NCBI GenBank assembly: GCA_947044365.1
Contig: OX345644.1
Coordinates: 5,710,577 to 5,774,576, forward strand
DNA: 64,000 nt
DNA from: Petrosia ficiformis
Taxonomy: Eukaryota; Porifera; Demospongiae; Haplosclerida; Petrosiidae
Direction of reading: 5' to 3'
The translations under genes and the position numbers were made by a program. The notes under the pieces are model-generated. The model worked only from the letters and a program-made list of their open reading frames with translations, was not told the origin of the DNA and made no database searches. Positions 12,801 through 21,311 of the stretch are shown piece by piece (position 1 is the stretch's first letter; every line of letters begins with the position of its first letter).

Positions 12801-15800
12801 ACAAGCTCTCAGCAGAGACAAAACAACTCGGGGGAAAAGCGCCGTAAGATGAAAAGGAGTGGGATAGGTATACAACACATAGAATACACTGAGACGTGTA
12901 AGACTATTAGACATCGTATGAAAGAGGAAATCAGAAGCTACGATGAAGAACAACAGTTGAAAGCATTAGAGAACAGTAAAGGTCTTAAGTCCACCAAAAG
13001 AAAGCAATGTTTGGGTAGGAATAACATTCTCGGAAAGACCAAAGTGATGTTGAATGACCATATGACAAAGTCACCAGTCATTGTGTTAACAGTAAGGTTA
13101 TTGAAGAGGTTGACAGTTATGTTTACTTCGGCAAGACAGTGATGAACAATGGTGATCTCCTACCAGAGATAAAGAGGAGAATTTGTCTCGGTTGGACAGC
13201 TTTTGGGAAAGTTGACAATATTATGAGAAGTCGTAAGATCAGTATGAAGATCAAGAGGAAGATGTTCAATGAATATATCCTCCCAGTGATGACCTACGGA
13301 TGCAAGACATGGGCACTAAATAATGGCATGATTGACAAGCTTGCAGTTGCCCAACGAAAAATGAAGCGCATCATGTTAGGCATCACTCTCAGAAACCAAA
13401 AATGTAGCAACTGGATCACGCAACAAATGGGAGTTGCGGACATCATAGAGCGCATCCGCAAAACAAAGCACAGATGGGCAGGGCACGTAGCTAGGCTAAT
13501 AGATAATAGATGGACAATCAAAACAACAGAATGGACTCCAAGAAATTATAGCAGAAAGCCAGGACGCCCAAAGACGAGATGGAGGGACGACCGTGTTAAT
13601 GAAATTTGTGCCACCTGGTCAAGACTAGCGAAAAACAGAAGTTTGTGGAAAATCCAGGGAGGGGCTCCTCCAGCCGAAGTGAATCACGCCATTGATGTTG
13701 ATATTGATAGTTACGTATATACATTATATCTTGCATTAAAGTCTGTATATCATGCTGGCATTTTACAATTCATGCACTGGAGATATAGCCTTCAATGAAG
13801 ATGGATTGTGCATTTTTATTAGTATTCTTTCATATGATAAATCTTCTGAAAGTTGTGAAACGACAATTATAAATTATAAAAATTGTCATAAATTATTTAA
13901 AACTGGTAGGTTTTAGAAAATTGTTGATCCTTGTACAATTTATAGTCTATTGGTTGCTTAACAAATTCAAAATGTTGTTAGTTTTACCCCATTATGGTTA
14001 GGGACCATACATGTTCACACACAAACAAAATCATTACAGTACCCTTCCACTCCACCTATGCAGGCAAGGATTAATAACTAAAAAGCTACATTTATCTACA
14101 ATGCAATAAATACTTAATTAAAGTACTTACGTTTTTTATCATCGAGATGTAGCCATCGACCGGTTAGAAGATGTTTGATACTTGCATATGACTCAACTAA
14201 CACTTCATCTCCTTCCTGTATACCAGTGTACATGAACATAATCTAGAAAACACATATAGATAAATTAATTACCGCTGTCAATGAGTGGAAACTGAATAGA
14301 GTGTTATAATCAGATTTATCAAACGATCTCGCCTTTAGTGTAACCTGTAGGGGAAATGTACATGTATTATGGAATACCCTTTAGCACACACAGACACGGA
14401 CACACAGACATACACACATACAGACACACACACACAGAATACCTTAAACTGCATACGGTCTCTTGTAACACAAAGATAAAGCCTTGTAGGAAGATGTTTG
14501 ATCCTGCAGCTGTCACCCCAATATAAATCACCACCTACAATATGTTTTAAGGCCTTGATATAAGCAGAGCCAACATATAGAATAATGTTGTTTATAACTA
14601 CAAATATAATCAAAACCTCTTTTAGTTAGGCATTGTAAACTATAACTATTATAAACACTTGAGAAACAAGGCATTCTATAACTATAAATAAATGTTGTCG
14701 CTATAGTCAACACCAATTTAGAAAAGGGGCTCATGATTTCAAGACAGTTTTCAATGCAGCAGATGCAATATAGCTGAAGATGTTCCTTTTTGTACAAACC
14801 ACAGATGCTGGCCCAATGACTGAAAAATTCATAAGAATGAAGCAAATTTGAGAACATTAACTATTTAATTGGATCAAAGTAAAGTCAATATATTTTTAGG
14901 TACATCCATCTTTGGCTTAAGGTTGTAGTCTTTCCCGTGGGCGGATGCTACTCCAATCAGTTTCTAATCTTGCAAGCTTCTTGCTGCATACAATCTGGTT
15001 CCATTCTGTATTTTTGGGAAGCCACACCCACCCGGGGGTGTAATTATTGGGCCTAAATGTTTTGACTGATAGTTTATTTTCAGAAACAAACCTAAACACG
15101 CCCCACTGGTGGTGGAGGGGGCGGTGGGTGGGAAACAATGGCGGGTAACTGTAGTTGGTCTCTGAGAAAGATCGGAGTTTGATAGTGCCTAGAAAGGTAG
15201 ATTTTATGGTTTCAGTGAAAAGCTACAGAATTCAGCTTTCTTCAGCCTCTTGTAACTATAAAAGTAAAATGAATTTCCAGAAAACGGCTCTATTTGTTTT
15301 CTCTAAATGCATTGTACTTGGTGCACGCCATGATTGGTGGGCGTGGCTTTCTCGGTTTTGTACTTATTAAGATGGCAAAAATGGACATTTTATATATGTT
15401 TTATCAATTCCAGGACCCTATAAAGGTGATTAGAAGATATGAAGGTTGCCATTACACCAGGTTAGAGTCATATTATATAATATTCTATTTTGAAACTGAT
15501 TGGAGTCGCATCCGCCCACTCCCTAGTACCACCTTAAGTGATCACTTATTAACTATATATGAAAGATGTATTGAATAATGCATAATGCTGTCTGTTGTGG
15601 CTTGTGGTGCAGGTGTTGATTAACATAGTTCACTCTGTGAGCTTCCCAAAGAATGTGATCAAAGGAAAGGTTTCACTTGTTAATCAACCATTACAATTAT
15701 ATATATTTACCATTTCTTGAATCATCATCTCTCTCAATTTGCCAGTATGTGTTTGATGAAGTAGAAGGCATGGCATGCTTTCGTGTACCAAGTTTTCTCA

Positions 15801-18800
15801 GACGACAATGAACTAAATAATAAAAAAAAGAATTCGTACTTTTTTACAACAACCAAAAGTCATGTACTATAATATGTAATCATAAAATAGCAGGTAAGAA
15901 ATGTACAAATTAATTGGGTACCATCTTCAATCATAGGTTTGGACTCAGCAAAAGATCCTTCAGCTACAATATAACATTCTTCCTCTTTGTGAAATAACCT
16001 AACACAGTTACCAGCCTAAAATGAAACGATATCATAATGGTAATGGTGCATGTATGATAATAAAATTAATAATCATAATCATAATCATTCAACAAACTCA
16101 ACACGTATGCTTTAAAAGCAACCCAATTTGACTCATGATATATATATATATATATCCCGATACGGCGAAACATCAAAGTAAACCACAGGTTTATATATAA
16201 GATATAGCACCCTGCCCTGCAGTCAGATATAGCACCTGCTGTCGAAACAGACTACAAGAAAACGACACTTACGTTCTCCAAAGTGCCGACAAAAAGGTAG
16301 GAGAGGCATCAGACATCAACAAAGGTTTTGTCTTTCATGATATATATTGGTTATATCACAGCCACTTGTGCTATATCAGATTTATATATATATAGCCCTC
16401 GTGCTGTGATATAACCTATACATACATATATATATATATATATATAATAATATATATAATTCTATATATATACATATGTGCTGATGTATGTATGCATGGA
16501 TTCTCATGTTCTGACCAGTAGAGCCTTTTCATGATGTTTCTGTAAAGGAGTGTAGTGAAGTAACAGCGTTAGAGCTGATGCAGTGGGTGAGAGATTCAAC
16601 TCTAAGCTACATGAACCAAAGAAAATTCCCATGATTATTCCAGTCACTCAATATATAATCTCATAATATATTAACACACTTACTAGTCAGAAAGGACATT
16701 GTATCCAGCAGTTCCGATGGTAAAAATGCCATTACTAGCATGGAGATACTGACCATGTTTTTTAATACTTTCAAGCTTCAATTGATCACCAAATCTCACC
16801 TGTGCATTAAATTATTTCATACACTATCAGTTATCAATAGAATAACACAAGGTTGTGTAGATCACTTTTAAACTAACAACATAACTATAATTATGTCACA
16901 TATTCATTCTCACCTCATCTCCTAGAGGGCGAACATTGTACTTTGAAAGCACTTTAAAAATGGTTCCTTCAGAAGTTTCCTCACCAAGATTAACCTATAC
17001 ATTCATATACAACAAATAAAACAATTACTTTAATTAAGTATTCATCATTCTTCTCAAAGAGAAACAAAACGTATAAAGCAAAACACCAAGGCAGAACATA
17101 AAAAATTTAATCCTACATGAAAGATTATACTACTAGTTTATTATTACCCAAGTATGTACTAAGCTAAATGTTCCCAGACCATAATGGTATTACATACCAG
17201 CAGACTGTCACTCTCAGTCAAGGAAGGTTTTGAATGAACTGTGACATACTTCTTGGATCCAATGTGTTGAAGCTGTAAAAGAACAATTAATTATAATTAC
17301 ACTTGTATGTTTTTGTATGCAAAGAATTTTTCAGCAAGTAGTGAGACACTTTTGAACAGAATACTCATAGCCAAACAGGTGTGCACTTATAGTAAACATG
17401 AAACCATTTGCTAAATATTATGTTACATCTTGAAGAGCCAATGAAAATTTTGAACCTTTGAATTTCTTATTTGCTCTGTATGGTATGGCTGAATGAACCA
17501 ATCAGGTTGCAATTAGTGAATAGAAATATGTATGTCAAAGCAAAAGGTTAACTATGTTGTTGGTTTACAATACAGTCAATATTCTTTTTACTATATATAT
17601 CTTTCTCATCAGTTTATGTCAATTACTAGTACAATTAACTCAATTGGTGATGCAATCATGTAACTATATATGGCATTACTAGTATGAATGACTATATGAC
17701 GTACAATATTTTGTAATCTTGCGTGTGAATGCACTGCCACCTAGCTATATAGTGATTCGTGGTTATACTTATTGAATTATTGATAATGGTCTTTGGCTGC
17801 TTGTATGTGTGAGTATTGAAATTCACATTGTATGTACTACAGCACACAAAGACTGACATTTGCTCACAAAGGGAGGGTTATTTTTTTAAGAGCTTTGTGG
17901 ATGAATGTATTAGAAAACAATTAACAATAATGTCTCTATATTTATAAAACTTATAATGAAACATGATTGCATAAATTATATCGGAAGTGTACATATACAT
18001 TCACAAGTAAACTTGTTGGCAATAAAATATAAATTCTGGATTCTAATTTATTTGATCAGCCAGAGAAGACTTTCAAACATTATATATTACAGCAATGGTA
18101 TCAACTCTATAGCTAGCACACATACACTCCAAAAATTGATTTGAAAATTTCATTGATTATTAATAATCAATTTCGTATGACACCAGTTTGGATTTTAATA
18201 AAAATTTATAACAGGCCTAATATATTTTTTACTCAGTAGTGAGAGAAGCTTCACAGCTATGAATTCCATAGTGTGTTTTCAAGAATCAAGTGCATACCCA
18301 CATACTAAATAATTTGTCACACACTCTAATAGTAATCAAAATAATATAGCCCTATATCTTACAAATACAGTTTGTTGAAACAACACATAGTATTGCGTAA
18401 TTATATTCTCAACACAAAAGTCATGATTATTTATCTTGCTTCATAGGTAGTGTTATGTCATACTTATTTGCTACCTATGAACAAAAGTTTCCTTTCGAAA
18501 CAGAATGGTAGCAATATATTACATATATATAATTATATAAATTATATATATGTATTATACATTAGGTGAAATCATCTCTTAATTAGAAATTTAATTATAG
18601 CTTATTATGCTAAACCTGTATTGAATCACCAAATGATACAGTGGTTCCATTGTTTCTTGTTTGTTCCCTTTCATTCTCTTCTTCCTCTTTTTTTGCACAA
18701 TACTAATAGCAAAGAGTGAGACAAGAAATTTACTTAAATCTATTGTATAAAATTATTTTGCTACTGAAATTCATGAATTTCAATAGCAAAATAATTAAGA

Positions 18801-19888
18801 AGAATATATTCATATGGTACCTATATATATATACTGCTTTTAACTCCAGAAATTGTTATAATCATATATACTAAGGGTACAATTATTGTGGATTATGCTT
18901 GCTATGTAGCTTTACAGCCCACTTTGTATGCAAAGTAGGAGACTCGCCACATTTATTAACTGCGTGCAACTAGAACCTCAAAAATGATGTAACTACCTTT
19001 TAAGTATATACAAATCATGTGTGATACAAACATTTAAGGAAAAAGTAATAGCTACAATGTGATTTGATTTGCAATATTGGTGCAATGCACACCGCTTTAT
19101 AATATGCTGAAAGGAAGTGTGCAAACTTACAATTGCGTCTTGTAGTTCATTATATTCATAAGTGTCTTCTTTAGGTTCTTCACGTCTAGATATGTTTTGA
19201 GATGCTTAAAATAATATGGCATACATAGCACAAACTTTATAAATAATAATATATATATAAAGTTTACCCACAATTATATAGCACTCACTGTTGAAGTCTC
19301 TTAAGTCGTTCCTTTGCTTTGTATTTATTTGGAGCTAGAACTTTGAATGCAGCATCTGTGTAAGAAAAATAATCTTATAGAGCAAAAACAAAGTTGTTAA
19401 AATAACTGGTTATCAAATTGATAAATCAGTTTTTACAGTGCTATAGTCACGACAATTATTATAATTACACTTAACAAATGCTGTTTTCACTCACACTTGA
19501 TGTTAGGGAAATTTGGTTCCTTCTGAGCTCCAGGTTCAACAGGAAACAAGGTCAGAAAATTGTAAGAAGAGCTATGCATAAACATTATAAGTATGTATAT
19601 TATATATATACATAATTTTTACTTATTATAAATATTATATACAATTATAACGAATTATTTTTTGTATTATACATTATTACGCTAAACTATTTTCTGGAGC
19701 TAACACTGGACAGAAAACATATACTGTACGTAGCTACTCTTTCTTTTAGCGTTTCTTCTATACGTAGACGAAATCATCCCGGTTGCGCAAAATTATACAA
19801 ACCTGGATAGTTCAGAGTACACATATCCACTTTGTCGCACATAGAACAAAACTGTATCCCCAAAGTGCAGATAGCTGTGAAGTGGCAT
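245..19888 (-). CDS. ITPR: Inositol 1,4,5-trisphosphate receptor, copy A (27 exons, 3' end off the left edge)
   Basis: IP3-gated calcium release channel of the ER membrane, N-terminal third only. Twenty-seven exons were rebuilt on the minus strand (listed in the segment entries); they join without a stop into about 765 codons. Domain order is suppressor beta-trefoil, IP3-binding core (second MIR beta-trefoil plus helical part), then the start of the helical RIH region. The start at 19888 gives a protein beginning [16 protein letters not shown], which matches the IP3R start (SFLHIGD..SLYAE type) and exon 1 of copy B, and has A at -3. Every exon matches a copy B exon in position and phase. All introns are GT-AG except one GC-AG. 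No inactivating change was seen, so I regard it as an intact gene. IP3R is preferred over ryanodine receptor because copy B reaches its first membrane helix near residue 2,210. The gene runs past the window's left edge. Confidence 0.93.
1952..2099. mobile_element. Short MITE with inverted ends
   Basis: Left end TCCCTCCCACCAGTGATATA; the right end read in reverse is GTCCTACCACCAGGGATATA. About 28 bp pair with a few mismatches, over a total of 148 bp. No coding capacity. Superfamily not assigned. Confidence 0.5.
2296..2613. repeat. (TA)n microsatellite, about 300 bp
   Basis: Almost pure alternating TA with short interruptions such as AATATT, GGCT and CACACAC. Long open frames through it (repeated Tyr-Ile) are artefacts. 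Confidence 0.9.
2775..2925. mobile_element. Foldback element
   Basis: ATATAACATGTTTCAT at the left pairs with ATGAAACATGTTATAT-like sequence at the right, with inner pairs AACCTGCCAT/ATGGCAGGTT and AATATCACCC/GGGTGATATC around a GC-rich loop (CCTGCAG). The complete stretch can fold as one hairpin with small mismatches. No coding capacity. Confidence 0.55.
3854..4862. other. Copy A intron 22 with a small tandem repeat
   Basis: Contains four tandem copies of an 18-bp unit (TTAAAACCAAGAGTGATA type) at about 4484-4555, the last one diverged. Otherwise nothing recognised. Confidence 0.6.
4484..4555. repeat. 18-bp tandem repeat, four units
   Basis: Unit AAAACCAAGAGTGATATT repeated, first three units nearly identical, last unit with AAATC in place of AAACC. 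Lies in an intron of copy A. Confidence 0.85.
4863..10047 (-). CDS. ITPR: Copy A exons 15-22: IP3-binding core, helical half
   Basis: Residues 394-604. Exons: 10047-9968, 9414-9364, 9273-9208, 7014-6883, 6593-6529, 6474-6360, 5975-5920, 4929-4863. The RQKLLR motif in exon 18 (residues about 495-500) aligns with vertebrate RQKLMR, whose Lys508 and Arg511 bind IP3. SRKN in exon 20 (Arg547-Lys548) aligns with the Arg568-Lys569 pair. Exon 20 differs from copy B at only two of 39 residues, the strongest conservation seen. The exon 21 donor is placed at CTT|GTTAGT so that the phase matches exon 22, which starts after a CACAAAG acceptor. Intron 17 (9207-7015) holds a decayed hAT element. Confidence 0.9.
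7511..7600 (+). pseudogene. BED zinc finger remnant of hAT transposase
   Basis: Translation gives [19 protein letters not shown], an in-frame stop, then NFVTHLK. The CxxC pair and the later FxxHL fit the BED finger (Cys2...His) of hAT transposases, a DNA-binding domain. The second histidine is cut off by the nested insertion. Non-functional. Confidence 0.65.
7631..7880. mobile_element. Nested MITE with TA target duplication
   Basis: Left end CTGTATGCTGGGAAATATTC; right end reversed CCGTATGCTGGGAAATGTTC, continuing for about 26 bp. Flanked by TA on both sides (7629-7630, 7881-7882), as in Tc1/mariner-type insertions. 250 bp, no ORF. It interrupts the BED finger of the hAT element, so it came later. 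Confidence 0.8.
8245..8376 (+). pseudogene. hAT C-terminal dimerisation motif remnant
   Basis: Reads [20 protein letters not shown], then [13 protein letters not shown], a stop, and NITILK. This is the conserved hATC block (VPASSAPSERVFSAAGN type) with which hAT transposases dimerise. One stop, and no upstream catalytic domain in frame. Confidence 0.8.
9583..9786 (-). other. Unassigned 67-codon ORF in copy A intron 15
   Basis: An open frame with ordinary amino-acid composition (for example [20 protein letters not shown]) and no low complexity. It lies between exons 15 and 16 of copy A on the gene's own strand. The corresponding copy B intron is about 250 bp and lacks it. I see no convincing splice sites that would include it, and I do not recognise the protein. 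It may be part of an inserted repeat. Confidence 0.25.
10112..10400. mobile_element. MITE with TTAGKGATGTGCAATACA ends
   Basis: Left TTAGTGATGTGCAATACA, right reversed TTAGGGATGTGCAATACA. The interior has more internal pairing (ATATCGATA, CGATACTGTATCG). A partial relative starts at 63081 (TTAGGGATGTGCGATAT) and a diverged one at about 3145-3420. Lies in copy A intron 14. Confidence 0.65.
10474..10947 (+). mobile_element. 0.5-kb TIR element, diverged copy (family 1)
   Basis: Starts TATGGCCTGCAGGGGCACCC and ends near AATCATAGGGAT. Shares with copies at 29301, 33377, 40734 (reverse) and 58110 the order: GGCC palindrome, ATTGCTTT, CACGGGTTCGA-like motif (here decayed), GTCAC, GGGGGCTC.GTCAATT, CATGA..AA, then the inverted start. 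No ORF. Confidence 0.6.
11237..11411. repeat. Left copy of a long direct repeat flanking the LINE
   Basis: 175 bp starting ATAGTTACGTATATACATTA and ending AATTGTCATAA; repeated at 13707-13891 with few substitutions and one 10-bp indel. It abuts the first base of the LINE on one side. Best read as an unusually long target-site duplication. Confidence 0.85.
11717..12605 (+). pseudogene. AP-type endonuclease domain of the LINE, broken
   Basis: Frame 1 from 11717 gives [20 protein letters not shown] and [14 protein letters not shown], the start of an APE-like endonuclease. A shift near 12035 moves it to the next frame ([30 protein letters not shown]; the GDFN motif holds catalytic residues). An in-frame TGA at 12375-12377 precedes [14 protein letters not shown], probably a decayed arginine codon. 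Further shifts fall before the expected IDFIL and SDH motifs near 12510-12590. Dead. Confidence 0.85.
13045..13680 (+). pseudogene. C-terminal domain of LINE ORF2 (after the RT core)
   Basis: Open from 13139: [37 protein letters not shown] and [11 protein letters not shown], all typical of the end of endonuclease-reverse transcriptase polyproteins. The open frame runs on through the tail into the flanking repeat to 13798, but those last residues are not part of the original protein. The catalytic RT core is missing. Confidence 0.85.
13707..13891. repeat. Right copy of the long direct repeat flanking the LINE
   Basis: 185-bp partner of 11237-11411, differing by an extra ATTAGTATTC-like 10 bp and a few substitutions. 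It begins directly after the LINE tail. Confidence 0.85.
14131..16015 (-). CDS. ITPR: Copy A exons 10-14: IP3-binding core, beta-trefoil half (MIR)
   Basis: Residues 246 to about 393. Exons: 16015-15922, 15812-15711, 14534-14443, 14344-14273, 14215-14131. Exon 10 holds [13 protein letters not shown], corresponding to the GGDVVRLFHAEQE motif that opens the second MIR repeat of animal IP3Rs. Exon 11 has the basic [16 protein letters not shown] stretch, aligned with the loop that supplies an arginine to the IP3 phosphates. Exons 12-14 carry further MIR repeats ([32 protein letters not shown]). Exon 12 is 9 bases longer than in copy B at its 3' end (RMQFK against FQ) and exon 14 is one codon longer. 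The intron between exons 11 and 12 is enlarged by a TTAA-flanked MITE, and intron 14 by a LINE. Confidence 0.9.
14921..15533. mobile_element. TTAA-flanked MITE in copy A intron 11
   Basis: 613 bp between TTAA at 14917-14920 and TTAA at 15534-15537. Ends GGTTGTAGT and, reversed, GGTGGTACT, followed by a well-matched inverted block GTGGGCGGATGC.ACTCC and AATCAGTTT, about 45 bp in all. TTAA duplication suggests mobilisation by a piggyBac-type transposase. The matching intron of copy B lacks it, and the size difference between the introns is about the element's length. Confidence 0.8.
16153..16415. mobile_element. Foldback/MITE, family 2
   Basis: Starts TATCCCGATACGGCGAAACATCAAAGTAAACC, matching the start of the element at 50301, and includes TTCTCCAAAGTGCCGACAAA. 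Right end uncertain. GATATAGC and GGTTATATCACAGC motifs inside recur in inverted orientation. Lies in copy A intron 9. Confidence 0.5.
16516..19888 (-). CDS. ITPR: Copy A exons 1-9: IP3R suppressor domain (first beta-trefoil)
   Basis: Residues 1-245. Exons in transcript order: 19888-19803, 19571-19495, 19355-19289, 19185-19131, 18702-18616, 17272-17198, 16994-16914, 16799-16684, 16606-16516. The family fold is the Ins145_P3_rec/MIR beta-trefoil, which lowers IP3 affinity and couples to the pore. Recognisable pieces are [16 protein letters not shown] at the start, the charged run in exon 5 ([11 protein letters not shown]), [11 protein letters not shown] in exon 6 and [10 protein letters not shown] in exon 8. 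Exon 8 ends in TA, completed by C from exon 9, so the apparent stop there is only a split tyrosine codon. Exon 9 is a linker of about 31 residues, longer than in vertebrates. Exon 4 is one codon longer than in copy B. Confidence 0.9.
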
Positions 19889-19977
19889 AATTTCCAACTA
19901 TCACTGCAACGTGATTTTGCTTTTTTATCATGGGCTTGTGTAAACTTGTAAGGCTTGAAGTCATACCTATACTACAT
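19889..19977 (-). promoter_or_regulatory. Conserved 5' flank of copy A (candidate 5' UTR/core promoter)
   Basis: Read on the minus strand, ATGTAGTATAGGTATGACTTCAAGC, TTACAA and an ATAAAAAAGC stretch precede the start codon. The same string with small changes stands 5' of copy B at about 35098-35155. Conservation ends at about this block. No TATA box or initiator can be called with confidence. Confidence 0.35.
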
Positions 19978-20217
19978 GCCCATAAACAAATCTGAAAAGA
20001 TTTTAGAGTATGATGCTCTTTCCTTTGATGATAATGGGGTATTCATTGCCCAATTATTGGATTTTCCTCTCTGGCTTGAATAACCTGTTCACATCTATTA
20101 AAGTTAGCTAGAAGACCTCTTGTGATATAGTATATAGAGTATAGAGTAACCATGGTACCATACTTCCATTGTGCAGGGAGCCAATTAAATTTCATGGTAC
20201 TCAGGATAGTAAGCTTC

Positions 20218-20222
<5 letters not shown>

Positions 20223-20279
<57 letters not shown>

Positions 20280-20288
20280 GTAATATAT
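20223..20288. repeat. (TA)n microsatellite
   Basis: Alternating TA of about 65 bp, upstream of copy A. Confidence 0.85.
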
Positions 20289-20450
20289 ATAGTACACTTA
20301 CAGGTCTTATATACAAAAATATAGACCCGAGGTTTAGTGTCCAAGGATGTGATATAGCCCGAGCCTGCGAGGGCTATATCACATCCGAGGACACTAAACC
20401 AAGGTTTTATATTGTTTTATATAAGAACTGTAAGTGTACTATATACAATA
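20286..20450. mobile_element. Foldback element
   Basis: Left TATATAGTACACTTACAG pairs with right CTGTAAGTGTACTATATA; inner arms GGATGTGATATAGCCC and GGGCTATATCACATCC flank a short loop near 20367. Arms are about 80 bp. A partial repeat of its TCTATATACAAAAATATA segment follows at 20482. Confidence 0.75.
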
Positions 20451-20537
20451 TATTGTATGCTGATAGATTAAAGATTCACAGGTCTATATACAAAAATATA
20501 AGACCTAACCACATCAAACGGTTGCCATGGTAGCATG

Positions 20538-20577
<40 letters not shown>

Positions 20578-21311
20578 TATAATTATATATATATGTACAA
20601 TAATTATTATTAATTTATAGCAAACATTTTCTTTCATTCCATAGAAAATTCTGAAGTACACAAACAGCAAGGTTCTGAGCAACACAATTGCTTCCACATA
20701 ACCGATTTTACATTAAATTATAAACTTAATGTTTTCTTGGATGAACGTCTTGCATGAACATGGATAATGTGAGCTCTCTGTTGTATAGAGTTATATTTAC
20801 CTAGCTGCTTTGACACTGACAATGTTACTCACGTCTTGTTTTACATCCTGTTTTTGCTTTATAAATAATTATTTATATTTTTATATAATGATTAGAAAGA
20901 GCATATAAGAAGTCATTGGAAAGGTAACAAGCCAGTTTTCACACTACATATGCTTTCGATGTGATACAATACATTTCCACATATTCTTTCGTTACTCTTT
21001 AATGACATTGTGGTTCCATTTTAGTATGATAGGTTTGAGGATACAAATCCTTTCTGTATTTTAATTAATGTTCAGTCGTAATAATGTATTTGAATTGGAG
21101 ACTTCAGAAAAATATCCACAACATAAAATTCCTAATTTTATGTTCATCATGAATGTGAACAGACTTTGATATAGTTTTATATTTATCTGATATCCCTTCA
21201 TAATGATCAGCATTCTCTAGTATCAATAATAATGTAATTAAAATTATGATATATTAATGGTGTCATTGTATTTACTCATTAAAATGTAATTATCTTTTGC
21301 TGCTTATTTCT
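20451..21311. other. Intergenic stretch, no gene seen
   Basis: AT-rich, with a (TA)n tract at about 20538-20600. Nothing coding recognised on either strand. Confidence 0.6.

Larger units (their letters stand above)
11412..13706 (+). mobile_element. Decayed RTE-like non-LTR retrotransposon (LINE) with RT core deleted
   Basis: Starts with six GTCAG units (11412-11441) and ends in a GATGTTGATATTGAT tail, the degenerate simple-repeat tail typical of RTE-like LINEs. The order is endonuclease domain (11870-12600), a short linker, then the C-terminal part of the ORF2 protein (13045-13680). The reverse transcriptase palm, including the catalytic Asp-Asp motif, is absent: sequence jumps from [13 protein letters not shown] to [14 protein letters not shown] near 13040. 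Several frameshifts and stops are present. It lies in copy A intron 14, antisense to the gene, flanked by a repeat of about 175 bp. Confidence 0.85.

Noticed and set aside
13707..13891. Reading the LINE flanks as LTRs of a retrovirus-like element
   Set aside because: No tRNA primer site, no polypurine tract and no gag/integrase; the internal sequence is an endonuclease-type LINE.
16684..16799. Stop codon at the end of copy A exon 8
   Set aside because: The terminal TA is completed by C from exon 9 to a tyrosine codon, so it is not a stop.
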